Shown here: positions 25,569 to 36,700 of the stretch, one piece after another | How the letters are laid out: each line of letters starts with the position of its first letter | How positions within the stretch are numbered: position 1 is the stretch's first letter | Origin: Saprospiraceae bacterium | Lineage (GTDB): Bacteria; Bacteroidota; Bacteroidia; Chitinophagales; Saprospiraceae | NCBI GenBank assembly: GCA_016712145.1 | Contig: JADJRO010000003.1 | Location: 1 to 64,000, forward strand | Length of the DNA: 64,000 bases | Direction: 5' to 3' | Program-made: the position numbers and the translations under genes | Notes under the pieces: model-generated | Databases searched by the model: none | The model's input: the letters and a program-made list of their open reading frames with translations, nothing else | Told to the model about the DNA's origin: nothing

Positions 25569-28500
25569 ATGTTAAGTGCGGAACGTACACTCATCTTATT
25601 GTTTTTCCTGATTTTTTTACAGTGCCAGCTTTTGGCAGGTGGTCACGCTGTACCTAACTGGGATGAAGTCGTTTATTCGACTTCAGCAGATACCGTTCCA
25701 CTAAAGGATCGTTCAGGAAATTTTGTCCAGAATCCTAAAGACAATCCATTTGATCTGAAAGATCCAAAAGTAGTTGAACAAAAAATTGAATACGATCCGG
25801 AATCTGGAGAATACAAAGTGACTGAAAAAATTGGTGACGAACATTACCGTCCTTCCAGCAATCTCAGTTTTACAGAATTCATGAATTTTAAAGCACGGCA
25901 ACTGGATCGGGAATACATGAAAAATCTTGCAGGGATCAGTACGACAAGACGCAATACAGAAGGAATTATTGATCCAATCACGAAATTGAATTTAAAGAAA
26001 AATCTGGCAGACAAATTATTTGGTGGATTTGGAATTGATATCAAGCCACAAGGTTCGATTGGATTTACTTTAGGAGCGAATTATTCGTTTACGGATAACC
26101 CTCAGATTCCTGAAAGACAAAAGAGACAATTAACACCCGATTTTGATATGGATATCCGGATGGATGTAACCGGAAACATTGGCGATAAATTAAAATTAAA
26201 TACAAATTACGATACCAAAGCTGCATTTGATTTTGAGAATAAATTAAAGTTGGCTTACGATTCAGAAAAATTTTCTGAAGATGACATCATTAAAAAAATT
26301 GAAGCGGGAAATGTGAGTTTGCCATTACGAACCAATTTAATTCAAGGCAGTCAAAATTTATTTGGTTTTAAAACAGATTGGCAATTTGGTTATCTCCGTT
26401 TAACCGGTTTGGTTTCTCAACAAAAATCTAAACAAGAAAGCATTCAAACAAAAGGCGGAGGTGTCTATCAGGAATATGAAGTTCGCCCGGATCAATATGA
26501 TGAAAATCGACATTTCTTTTTAAGTCATTACAATCGCAACAGTTACGAAACGGCACTGGCAAATTTACCGGAGATCAACAGCCAATTCAAAATTAAAAAC
26601 ATAGAAGTCTGGTTAACAGAGGATGCACAAAACAGCCGGGAAACAGAATTAAGAGATATTGTCGCATTAAATGATTTGGGAGTTTCTGAATTGGAACTTT
26701 TTGATATGGATCCAACGCAAGCGCAGACTTATTTACCGGGTCGTGCAGTGTCTCGTGATAAAGGAGGTGCATTTGTTCCATCCAATACTTCCAATACCCT
26801 GCTCGATCGGATTCTTTCTAATGATGAAGCACGAGATTTAAATAAAGTAGTGCGTTATCTTTCAGATCCTGCTGGTTTAAATTTAAAACAAGGACGCGAT
26901 TTTGAAAAAGTACGCGCAAAACGTTTAAGTCCTAATGAATATAATTACAATGCTGAATTGGTTTTTATTTCATTGCGAGTCAGACCACGGCCCAATCAGG
27001 TTTTAGCAGTGTCTTATCAATATTTACAAAATGGTAGAGAAATTGATCCACGGACCGGTGCAGTTTATAAAGTAGGGGAAATGAGTTCTGATGTTAAATC
27101 AGATTCATTGAGTTATAAAGTCATTTTTGTAAAGATGTTAAAATCATCCGGACAACGGACGGATTTACCTTCCTACAAATTAATGATGAAGAATGTTTAT
27201 CCAACCGGTGGGTTCAATTTAAATCAGGAAGATTTTACCATGGATATATTTTATGAAGACCAGGATGGTATTTCAAAAAGATATATTCAGGAAATCGAAG
27301 GATATCCATTATTGAATTTATTCAATTTGGATTTTTTAAATAAGACCAATGATCCACAACCAGATGGAGTTTTTGATTTTGTCAGCGGACAAACTGTAAT
27401 TCCTGCCAGTGGTGCTGTCATTTTTCCAGTACTTGAACCATTTGGTGCTTCATTAAAAAAATTATTGGCTAAAGTCATCACAGATCCCAATCAACTGGAT
27501 GCGGTCTTTAATAAATATAAGTATACCGAGCTGTATGATACCTCAATTACTGCAGCACGTCGGGAATTAAAATCAAATCAGTTTTTAATAAAAGGAACTT
27601 ACAAAAGTGGAAAATCAAATGAAATTCCACTAAATACGTTCAACCTGGATCCCAATGCCCGAATCATTGTTAGTGCGGGTTCTCTTACTTTAAATGAGGG
27701 TTCTGATTATATCGTTGACCGCAATTTGGGTAAAGTAACCATCCTCAATGAGGCCTTATTACAATCGGGAGTGCCCATCAGCGTGAAGTTTGAAGACAAT
27801 GCTTTATTTAGTTTTCAGACTAAAACCATGATCGGATTGCGCGCAGAATATTCCAAGCGAAAAGATTTATCTTTTGGTGCAACCTATATGCACTTATTTG
27901 AAAAGCCATTTACAGAAAAAGTAAATATTGGTGAAGATCCAATCAACAATCGAATCGTTGGATTGGATTTTAATGTCAAACAAAAAGCACCCTGGTTAAC
28001 GAGGGCTTTGGATAAATTGCCTTTGTATTCAACCAAAGAACCTTCTACCTGGACGGCACAAGCTGAAGCGGCTGCTTTGATACCAGGCCACTCTAAAGCC
28101 ATCAATCAACAAGGAAGTGAAGGGGGCGTCGTTTACATCGATGATTTTGAAGGGAGTTCATCCGGAATTGGATTGGGCTTTAATGTATCACAATGGATTT
28201 TAGCAAGTGCACCCCAGGGATTAAGTGACCCTGCATTTTTTGGAACCGGCATTTATGATAATCCTATCAGCAATGCCAATCGCGCTTTGTTGAGTTGGTA
28301 TCGGATTGATGATTATGCACGGGTGGATAGCCGGAATCTTTCGAATTCATACACCCGATTGGTAGATGAGACTGAAATTTTTCCAACGAAACAAAGGCCT
28401 TTGGGATTTAGTACGGAGTTGACCTTTGATATGACCTATTATCCAAGAGAAAAAGGACCCTATAATTTTGATGTCGCAGGTGGACTTACTGCTACGGATC

Positions 28501-31500
28501 CAAAGCAGGGTAGCATTACCACAGGAGGGATTGATCCAGACAATAATTTATTGCAACCGGAAACCCGATGGGGCGGTTTAATGACCCGTTTAAATACGGT
28601 AGATTTTGAAGCCAATAATGTGGAATATATCGATTTCTGGATGCTCAATCCGTTTTTGGAAAAAGCAGACCCCAATGATCCTGTAACCGGAAATGGAAGA
28701 ATCTATTTACAGTTAGGTACATTTTCTGAAGATATTTTAAAAGACGGTAAGCAACAATTTGAACATGGATTGCCCACTAAAACAATTCCTCTTAGAACCG
28801 ATGTCAGTGTATTTGGAAATATTTCAAGAGTGCCTCCGATTACCAGCAGTTTTGATGTCAATGATAGAGAACAACAAGATTTAGGGTACGACGGATTAAA
28901 TAGTGAGTCGGATCAATTGGCAAAAGAAGAATTGACTTTTTTTAAAGATTATCTCGATAAACAAAAAGCCTATCTCAATCCCCAGGCATTGCAGAAAGTA
29001 GTGTTAGATCCATCCAATGACAATTATGTATCGTATCGATCCAATACTTTTACCGGAAACGAAACGGTTTTGGATAAATACAAACGGTACAATATGCCAG
29101 AAGGGAATGGACAAATTGAAACGGGGAATGCACAATCAACAGCTTATACAGGTTATCCTGATCAGGAAGATTTGAATTACGATAAATCCCTCAATGAAAT
29201 TGAATCGTATTACAATTATGAAATACCCTTAACACGTACAGCAGACAATAAAATTTATTTTGATCCGTCGGATCCTAAAAATTATGTTACCGATACCGTA
29301 ATTGTAAGACCACCAAATTCAAATAATGTGGAAGAAGTCTGGTATCGTTTTCGCATTCCGGTAAAATCAGGTACTGCTGTGGGTGAGATCAAAGATTTTC
29401 GTTCTATTCAATCCATGCGAATGCTGTATACCGGTTTTGATCAGACGGTTACTTTTCGTTTTATCAAATTTCAATTGGGTAGAAACTCCTGGAGGAAGTA
29501 CAAAGATTTTTGTGCCGTAGGACAAGATGATGGCAATAAAAGTTTAATTCTTGATAAAGTAGATATTGAAGAAAACTCCGGCAAAACACCGTTTAATTAT
29601 ACGACACCTCCTGGAATTCAGCGGGAGCGTTTTTACAGCACCCAATATGCCGACATTCAACAAAATGAGTCCTCCTTATTGCTTCGAAAAGAAGGTTTAT
29701 TGGCTGGCTGCGAAAATTCCATCTATAAAATTATTGATTTGGATATTCGTAAATACAAACGCATCAAAATGTTTGTGCATGGAGAATCCATTAAATCGAA
29801 AAACACAGACAGTGTGTGTGTATTCATGCGCTTAGGAAAAGATTTTACTAACAACTACTACGAATACGAAATCCCTTTGCGATATTCCAATGAAGCTTTT
29901 TTTAATATCCGGGATTCCATATGGCCCAAAGACGATGAATTTGATTTTCCATTGCAATTGTTATTGGATTTAAAAAACAAACGAAATAATGATCCCAATG
30001 CATCCTTAAACAGCTTGTATGAAATTCCAGATCCAGAAAAACCAGGAAACCGAGTCCGAATTATTGGAAATCCAACCATTGGATTGGTGCGTGGCGTTCA
30101 ATTGGGATTTAAAAACAAAGGAGGAGAAGATATCGAAGATTTGGAAGTATGGTTGAATGAATTGCGATTGACCGGTTTGGAAGAAAAAGGAGGATTGGCA
30201 GCACAAGCTCGTGCTGAATTGCAATTGGCAGATTTAGGCAATTTAAGTTTGGCAGGAAATTATTCAAGTGTAGGCTGGGGAGGCATCGATCAAAAGCTTG
30301 ATCAACGTGCCAGAGACAATACCAAACAGTTTGATGGAACCATGAATATTTCTCTGGATAAATTTTTACCGGAAAAAGTGGGTGTTCGTTTGCCTTTAGC
30401 ACTCCAACTATCAAAGACCATTCGGACACCGGAGTATGATCCCAATAACACCGATTTAAAACTGAAGGATCAAATAAAAGCTGCATCCAGTAAACAGAAA
30501 AAAGATTCGATTAAAGATTTAGCAGTTGATTATTCAGACATCAAAAGTTTTGCTTTAAACAACATTCGAAGGGAACGAAGAGGCACCAGCAAACCCAAGC
30601 CCTGGAATATTGAAAACTTTTCTGTGAGTTATGCGCAGTCTGTTTCAAACAAACACAATCCGGTTATTGCAGAAGATAAATTGAAATCACAGCAAGGTGG
30701 GGTGGATTATAATTTTTCACTGACTCCAAAATACATTGAGCCATTGAAAAAAGTTATTAAGAATCCCAATTTAAAATTCTTATCGGAAATTAATTTCAAT
30801 TTTATTCCAAATTCATTTTCTGTTAGAAATGCTCTGGATCGAAAAGCTTCCACAAGAGTGTATCGATTTGCAGCACCTAAATACAGTACCTGGGAAGATC
30901 GAAAATTTTCATGGAACAGAGATTATACGTTGACCTGGGATTTTACAAGATCCCTTAAGTTTAATTTTAGTGCACGCAATGAAGCAGCAGTAGATGAAAT
31001 CACTTTCAATCCGCTACGTCAAGCGCATGTAAACCCGATAACCGGACAGGCAGTAGATGCATCTCAACGCGGTAAATTTGTGCGGGAGAATCTTGCTAAT
31101 TTTGGACGAAACAAAGATTACAAGCATAATTTTACTTTGGCGTATGCAGTGCCGACAAGACTTTTTCCGTATTTGGATTTTGTAACCATTCGTACGCAAT
31201 ACACAGCCAATTACAATTGGGCAGCAGGTTCATTAAACAGCATTGATTCGTTGGGTTCTGTAATCAGCAATGGCCAAACCATCAGTTTGACCAATGAGTT
31301 TAATTTCACAACCTTGTACGGTAAGTCCAAATTTCTAAAAAAATATTCAGGAGAAGGGGTTTCTTCCGGAAGATTCAGACCGGCAAACAAATCTCGTGAA
31401 AATGCAAAACCCGAGGAGACCGAAAAGGGTTCAAAAAATAAAAAGGAAAAATCCGAAAGAGTTAATCCATTGATCAAAGTTGCTGTAACACCATTGATCA

Positions 31501-32939
31501 TGTTAAAACGAGTGCAATTAAATTTTAGTCAAAACAAGGCTACTACCATTCCAGGATTTATGGAACGACCTGAAATTTTAGGAATGAATGGAGGATTTGC
31601 AGCTCCAGGCTGGGATTTTATTACTGGAAAGCAACCTGATTTTGGAAAAAATGGTTGGTTGGATCGCATCGCTGAAAAAGGTTGGATCTCTGCTAACTGT
31701 TATTTTAATAAAGAAATGCTTCAGAAGAAATCAAATACGATTGGAGCTAAATTAAAAATTGAGCCTGTTCGCGATTTTAATATTGACTTAAACATTGATC
31801 GAAATTTTACCAGGGATCATGCTGAAACTTTTAAACTAGATTCGGTATTTGGAACGATGGATATGGCATTTCAGCATTTCACGCCTTTTGAAAATGGACA
31901 ATACACAATATCGTATGTTTCGTTGCAAACCATTTTTGAAAAAGACATTGACAAGGTATTCAAACGATTCAGTGATAACCGACCCATTATCTCAAAACGC
32001 GTTGCCGATCGTTATGGAATAAAAAATGTCAGTCCGTTTAATCCGGAATATTCTGATGGATTTCAAGGGGATCACATCGACGTCGTAACACCTGCATTTT
32101 TAGCAGCCTATACCGGGCAAGATCCAAACTCATTTAATTTGGATTTGTTTAAAACCATTCCATTGCCAAACTGGCAGGTTAATTACAGTGGTTTGTCCCG
32201 ATTGCCTAAATTGAAAGATATCTTTCAGGATTTATCCATCCGGCATGGTTATAAAAATACGCTCACGATCAATTCATTTAGAACCAATTTGGATTACCGT
32301 ACCAATACCAATGAATTGCCAATAAGTCGCCGAGGCAATGAGTTGAAAGCGTCCTATCATTCAAAATACGAAGTTCCTGAAATGGTAATCAACGAACAAT
32401 TTGCACCTCTAATTGGAGTCAATGTAAAAACCAAATCCGGAATCGAATTGGGCTTGGATTTAAATAAAAACAGAAATTTAAAATTGCAGAATGGCATTGA
32501 AGGACAGCTCTTGGAAACAAAGGCTACTAATTATACCATTAAAGCGGGATATACCATTAAAGATTATTATATCAGCTGGATCCCAGGCATGAAAGCACTC
32601 AACAAAGGGGTCAAGATTCCGAAGAAAAAGAAAAAGTCTAAAAAAACGGAAGAACAACAGGCAGCAAATGCACCAAAAGGCAATGACCTGGAGTCTACTT
32701 TTGATTTTGGAATTAATGATAACATTACAAAAATTCACAGATTGGATAATAATATTCCAAGTCAAACTACGGCTGGAGCAAAACAGATAAGTTTTACACC
32801 CGCTGTTAAATATAGCCTGAATAAAAATTTGAATGTGCGCTTATTCTGCGATTACCGAAAGACGATACCGTATATTCAAAATCAATTTAAGGATGTTCGG
32901 ATTAATGGTGGCTTGACCATCTTGTATACCTTGAATTAG
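25569..32939 (+). CDS. sprA: T9SS outer-membrane translocon / gliding motility protein SprA (Sov)
   Basis: SprA forms the very large 36-strand outer-membrane channel through which T9SS cargo leaves the cell; in gliding species it is also needed for motility. From the ATG at 25569 the protein has about 2456 residues, typical of the family. A signal segment (LILLFFLIFLQCQLLAGG) is followed by a plug/early barrel region with GFGIDIKPQGSIGFTLGANY. Further on come the family motifs GGVVYIDDFEGSSSGI and EDLEVWLNELRLTGLEEKGG, then long runs of beta strands. The extreme C-terminus ends as a barrel strand (RINGGLTILYTLN). Its presence explains the T9SS-tailed proteins in this window. The frame is intact over 7.3 kb. 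Confidence 0.97.
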   Translation: MLSAERTLILLFFLIFLQCQLLAGGHAVPNWDEVVYSTSADTVPLKDRSGNFVQNPKDNPFDLKDPKVVEQKIEYDPESGEYKVTEKIGDEHYRPSSNLSFTEFMNFKARQLDREYMKNLAGISTTRRNTEGIIDPITKLNLKKNLADKLFGGFGIDIKPQGSIGFTLGANYSFTDNPQIPERQKRQLTPDFDMDIRMDVTGNIGDKLKLNTNYDTKAAFDFENKLKLAYDSEKFSEDDIIKKIEAGNVSLPLRTNLIQGSQNLFGFKTDWQFGYLRLTGLVSQQKSKQESIQTKGGGVYQEYEVRPDQYDENRHFFLSHYNRNSYETALANLPEINSQFKIKNIEVWLTEDAQNSRETELRDIVALNDLGVSELELFDMDPTQAQTYLPGRAVSRDKGGAFVPSNTSNTLLDRILSNDEARDLNKVVRYLSDPAGLNLKQGRDFEKVRAKRLSPNEYNYNAELVFISLRVRPRPNQVLAVSYQYLQNGREIDPRTGAVYKVGEMSSDVKSDSLSYKVIFVKMLKSSGQRTDLPSYKLMMKNVYPTGGFNLNQEDFTMDIFYEDQDGISKRYIQEIEGYPLLNLFNLDFLNKTNDPQPDGVFDFVSGQTVIPASGAVIFPVLEPFGASLKKLLAKVITDPNQLDAVFNKYKYTELYDTSITAARRELKSNQFLIKGTYKSGKSNEIPLNTFNLDPNARIIVSAGSLTLNEGSDYIVDRNLGKVTILNEALLQSGVPISVKFEDNALFSFQTKTMIGLRAEYSKRKDLSFGATYMHLFEKPFTEKVNIGEDPINNRIVGLDFNVKQKAPWLTRALDKLPLYSTKEPSTWTAQAEAAALIPGHSKAINQQGSEGGVVYIDDFEGSSSGIGLGFNVSQWILASAPQGLSDPAFFGTGIYDNPISNANRALLSWYRIDDYARVDSRNLSNSYTRLVDETEIFPTKQRPLGFSTELTFDMTYYPREKGPYNFDVAGGLTATDPKQGSITTGGIDPDNNLLQPETRWGGLMTRLNTVDFEANNVEYIDFWMLNPFLEKADPNDPVTGNGRIYLQLGTFSEDILKDGKQQFEHGLPTKTIPLRTDVSVFGNISRVPPITSSFDVNDREQQDLGYDGLNSESDQLAKEELTFFKDYLDKQKAYLNPQALQKVVLDPSNDNYVSYRSNTFTGNETVLDKYKRYNMPEGNGQIETGNAQSTAYTGYPDQEDLNYDKSLNEIESYYNYEIPLTRTADNKIYFDPSDPKNYVTDTVIVRPPNSNNVEEVWYRFRIPVKSGTAVGEIKDFRSIQSMRMLYTGFDQTVTFRFIKFQLGRNSWRKYKDFCAVGQDDGNKSLILDKVDIEENSGKTPFNYTTPPGIQRERFYSTQYADIQQNESSLLLRKEGLLAGCENSIYKIIDLDIRKYKRIKMFVHGESIKSKNTDSVCVFMRLGKDFTNNYYEYEIPLRYSNEAFFNIRDSIWPKDDEFDFPLQLLLDLKNKRNNDPNASLNSLYEIPDPEKPGNRVRIIGNPTIGLVRGVQLGFKNKGGEDIEDLEVWLNELRLTGLEEKGGLAAQARAELQLADLGNLSLAGNYSSVGWGGIDQKLDQRARDNTKQFDGTMNISLDKFLPEKVGVRLPLALQLSKTIRTPEYDPNNTDLKLKDQIKAASSKQKKDSIKDLAVDYSDIKSFALNNIRRERRGTSKPKPWNIENFSVSYAQSVSNKHNPVIAEDKLKSQQGGVDYNFSLTPKYIEPLKKVIKNPNLKFLSEINFNFIPNSFSVRNALDRKASTRVYRFAAPKYSTWEDRKFSWNRDYTLTWDFTRSLKFNFSARNEAAVDEITFNPLRQAHVNPITGQAVDASQRGKFVRENLANFGRNKDYKHNFTLAYAVPTRLFPYLDFVTIRTQYTANYNWAAGSLNSIDSLGSVISNGQTISLTNEFNFTTLYGKSKFLKKYSGEGVSSGRFRPANKSRENAKPEETEKGSKNKKEKSERVNPLIKVAVTPLIMLKRVQLNFSQNKATTIPGFMERPEILGMNGGFAAPGWDFITGKQPDFGKNGWLDRIAEKGWISANCYFNKEMLQKKSNTIGAKLKIEPVRDFNIDLNIDRNFTRDHAETFKLDSVFGTMDMAFQHFTPFENGQYTISYVSLQTIFEKDIDKVFKRFSDNRPIISKRVADRYGIKNVSPFNPEYSDGFQGDHIDVVTPAFLAAYTGQDPNSFNLDLFKTIPLPNWQVNYSGLSRLPKLKDIFQDLSIRHGYKNTLTINSFRTNLDYRTNTNELPISRRGNELKASYHSKYEVPEMVINEQFAPLIGVNVKTKSGIELGLDLNKNRNLKLQNGIEGQLLETKATNYTIKAGYTIKDYYISWIPGMKALNKGVKIPKKKKKSKKTEEQQAANAPKGNDLESTFDFGINDNITKIHRLDNNIPSQTTAGAKQISFTPAVKYSLNKNLNVRLFCDYRKTIPYIQNQFKDVRINGGLTILYTLN

Positions 32940-33047
32940 CATAGACTGCTAATTTCTTGATGGGTTTAATTTAGAAAAATATAATTTTTCCTGGCTTATT
33001 TTTCTTAAACTTTAGTATTACTGAAAGGTCTTACTTAAAAGTTTATT

Positions 33048-33467
33048 ATGAAAAAGCTAATCTTTAATTTCGGTATTTGTTTCAATTTATTACTGGCTTT
33101 TAATTTAAAAGCAGAAATCAATCCGGAACCAGGCATTGCAATGATTCCATTTTGGTTTGCAGATCATGATCATTTTATTTTGCAGGAAGCAAAATTGATG
33201 CAATCGAAATCAATGATTAAAGAACATATCAAATTTGGAGTTGCTCAAGTATCAATTTACCCGGTGCCAGCAACAGATTTTATAAAGATCAAGACCGATG
33301 ATTTCAACCAGTATCAGTTATTTGATGAAAAAGGAGTTGTGTACCGAAAAGGTTGGATTGATGAATGTGAAACCATAGAACGCAATGCGCTTCCAACTGG
33401 TGTTTACTTTTTAAAATTGTCAAATATTTTAGGAGAAGTGTATTATCACAGAGTAATTTTTAATTAA
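33048..33467 (+). CDS. Minimal secreted protein with T9SS type A sorting tail
   Basis: The 139-residue protein has a Sec signal (MKKLIFNFGICFNLLLAFNL), a spacer of only some 45 residues and a T9SS type A tail (VSIYPVPATDFIKI ... LPTGVYFLKLSNILG). There is hardly room for a passenger domain. It follows sprA by about 110 bases on the same strand. It may be a decayed cargo gene, a small secreted peptide, or a tail-only protein that occupies the secretion route. I cannot choose among these. Confidence 0.8.
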   Translation: MKKLIFNFGICFNLLLAFNLKAEINPEPGIAMIPFWFADHDHFILQEAKLMQSKSMIKEHIKFGVAQVSIYPVPATDFIKIKTDDFNQYQLFDEKGVVYRKGWIDECETIERNALPTGVYFLKLSNILGEVYYHRVIFN

Positions 33468-33521
33468 GAGAATAATTGCTGTTTAAATAGGCTATGAGAA
33501 TCCTTTAAATTGTAGCAACCC

Positions 33522-33585
33522 GTTTTCATGCCAAATTCCTAAACCATGGGTTTAAACCCATGGTTTAGGAACTTGGTATGAAAAC
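33522..33585. repeat. 64-base near-perfect palindrome before metH
   Basis: The inner 36 bases (33536-33571) are a perfect palindrome with centre ccatgggtttaaacccatgg. The arms extend to 64 bases with two unpaired positions (33535/33572 and 33530/33577). No U tract follows. It shares the gggtttaaaccc centre and aacc...ggtt shoulders with the palindrome at 24774-24825. Confidence 0.9.
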
Positions 33586-33731
33586 TAATCAAACGATCAC
33601 TCGGAGTGACTTCATTTAGTAAGGTTTCAATTGCTTAAAAACTTAAATGATATCAAAACGAGACATTGAATTAAGACCCTAAATTTGTATTCATTTGAAT
33701 ATTAAATCTATTTCAAGTATTCTGAATAAGC

Positions 33732-33764
33732 TTTGGTTATATGCATTCAGTGTATATACCTTTG
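33732..33764 (+). promoter_or_regulatory. Promoter of metH
   Basis: TTTG at 33732-33735 and TACCTTTG at 33757-33764 are 21 bases apart. The -7 element ends 8 bases before the ATG at 33772, which predicts a leaderless or nearly leaderless mRNA and leaves no room for a leader riboswitch. Confidence 0.6.
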
Positions 33765-33771
33765 CAAGTTC

Positions 33772-36700
33772 ATGAACATCTTTTCCACACTTGAAACTTT
33801 AGCTTCAAAGAAAATCCTGATTTTGGATGGTGCTATGGGATCTTTGATCCAACAATACCAATTACAGGAAGCAGATTTTCGAAATGAACGCTTGGCGGAT
33901 CACCCCAATGATTTAAAGGGCAATAATGATTTATTGTCTATTACTCGTCCTGATGTAATTAAGCAGATCCATTTGGATTATTTAAAATCAGGCTCAGATA
34001 TCATTGAAACCAATACATTTAGCGCAAATGCCTTGTCGCAAGCAGACTATGCATTGGAAAGTTGGGTGTATGATATCAATTTTCAGTCTGCTAAAATTGC
34101 TAAAGAAGCTGTACTCGAATTTCAAAAGACAGATCCATCAAGCCCTCGTTTTGTTGCAGGCGCCTTAGGGCCAACCAATCGGACGGCAAGTTTAAGTCCA
34201 GATGTGAATCGTCCTGCATTCCGCGCAGTAAATTTTGATCAGTTAAAAGAAGCGTATTATACACAAGCCAAAGGATTGCTTGAAGGGGGTGTTGATATTT
34301 TTTTAGTTGAGACCATTTTTGATACACTGAATGGCAAAGCAGCATTATATGCTATCGATGAATTGTTTGAAGAAATTGGTTATGCGATTCCATTGATGGT
34401 ATCCGGGACCATAACCGATGCAAGTGGACGTACCTTGTCAGGTCAAACGGTAGAAGCTTTTCTGGCTTCAATGTCTCACTTGCCCATGTTTTCAATCGGT
34501 TTAAATTGTGCATTGGGAGCAAAAGAACTCAGGCCTTATCTTGAAACCTTGAGTAAACGAGCCGATTGTCGGGTGAGTGCGTATCCTAATGCCGGTTTGC
34601 CAAATGAATTGGGTGGTTATGATCAATCGGCTGCTGAAATGCAAGCATTTATGTTGGATTTTGCAGAGCAGGGCTATGTAAATATTATTGGTGGATGTTG
34701 TGGAACTACTCCAGAACATATCCGTTTAATGGCCCAAGCGGTTCAATCAATTGAACCCAGAAAAATTCCCTGTGGTTCCGCTTATACTACATTATCTGGA
34801 TTGGAGTTGCTGGAGTTTCGCCCTGAACTAAATTTTGTAAATGTTGGTGAACGAACCAATGTCACAGGTTCAAAGAAATTTGCACAGCTTATACTCAATA
34901 ATCAATTTGATGAAGCCATTTCAGTAGCGCGCCAACAAGTTGAGTCGGGGGCACAGATTATTGACATCAATATGGATGAGGGCTTATTGGATGGGGAAAA
35001 AGCCATGACGGAATACATCAATATGATTAGTTCGGAACCGGATATTATCAGAGTTCCGGTAATGGTAGATTCTTCAAAGTGGCATGTGATTGAAGCCGGA
35101 TTGAAATGTTTGCAAGGCAAGTCCGTTGTCAATTCCATTTCTTTAAAAGAAGGGGAAGAAAAATTTATTGAACAAGCAAAAAAAGTAAGACGCTATGGTG
35201 CTGCGGTGGTCGTTATGGCATTTGATGAAGCAGGTCAGGCGGATACCATTGAGCGCAAAGTAAGTATTTGTAAACGTGCTTATGATTTGTTGATAAATAA
35301 AGTTGGCTTTAAATCGCGAGACATCATTTTTGATCCAAATATTTTTGCAGTTGCAACGGGTATAGAAGAACACAATGTATATGCGATTAATTTTATCGAG
35401 GCAACCAAGCAAATCAAACAACTATGTCCTGGCGTTAAAATCAGTGGAGGCGTAAGCAATCTCTCATTTTCATTTCGTGGAAATGAAACCGTTCGGCATG
35501 CAATGCATACTGCATTTTTATATCATGCGATTCATGCAGGGATGGATATGGGTATCGTCAATGCAGGGCAAATGGAGGTGTACGATGAAATCCCTAAGGA
35601 ACTGCTAGAGCTGGTTGAGGATGTATTATTTAATCGTCGCAGCGATGCAACAGAACGATTGACAGACTTTGCAGAACAAGTTAAAATAAAAGTTAAAAGT
35701 AAAATACCCATAATTCAAGATGAATGGAGAACGAAGTCGGTTGAAGACCGTTTGAAACATGCTTTGGTTAAAGGGATTACAGATTTTATTATTGAAGATA
35801 CGGAAGAAGCCAGATTAAAATTTACAAAACCATTGCATGTCATTGAAGGACCTTTGATGGCCGGAATGAATGAAGTGGGTGATTTATTTGGTTCTGGTAA
35901 AATGTTTTTACCCCAGGTCGTTAAAAGCGCACGGGTAATGAAACAATCCGTTGCTTACTTAACTCCTTTTTTAGAGCAGGATAAAACTGAAGCTGCAAAA
36001 GCAAAAGGTAAAATTGTACTTGCTACTGTAAAAGGGGATGTGCATGATATTGGCAAAAATATAGTAGGAGTTGTATTGGCATGCAATAATTACGAAATCA
36101 GCGATATGGGTGTCATGGTTTCATGTGAAAAAATATTGCAACACGCGAAAGATATTAATGCAGATGTAATTGGATTAAGTGGTTTAATTACACCTTCCCT
36201 GGATGAAATGGTCCATGTAGCAATGGAAATGAAGAAAAACAAGATTACACTACCTCTATTAATTGGTGGGGCTACTACTTCAAAATTACATACGGCCTTA
36301 AAAATTGAACCACAATACGATTTTCCTGTGGTCCATGTGCTCGATGCATCAAGAGCTGTCTCAGTGGTTAGTAATTTATTGACCGATAACACGGAAGTTA
36401 GAAATCAATTTTTAAGTAATTTAAAAGAGGACTACGAGCGAGTTCGGATTCAAAGACAACAACGCCAGAAATTTAAAGAATTGTTGAGTTTAACAGAAGC
36501 TCAGGCCAATAAATTTAAAATAGATTGGGATCATACCTACTTTAATCCACCGCAGCAAACAGGCATTCGTGTTTTCGAATCGGTGGATACCGAACTTTTG
36601 AAATCCTTTATTGATTGGACTCCATTTTTCCAAACCTGGGAACTAGCTGGAAAATATCCAGCAATTTTGACAGATCCAATTGTTGGGAATGAAGCAAGCA

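Noticed and set aside
33586..33771. Cobalamin or SAM riboswitch before metH
   Set aside because: No conserved B12-box or SAM-aptamer core is visible, and the promoter ends 8 bases before the ATG, leaving no leader.
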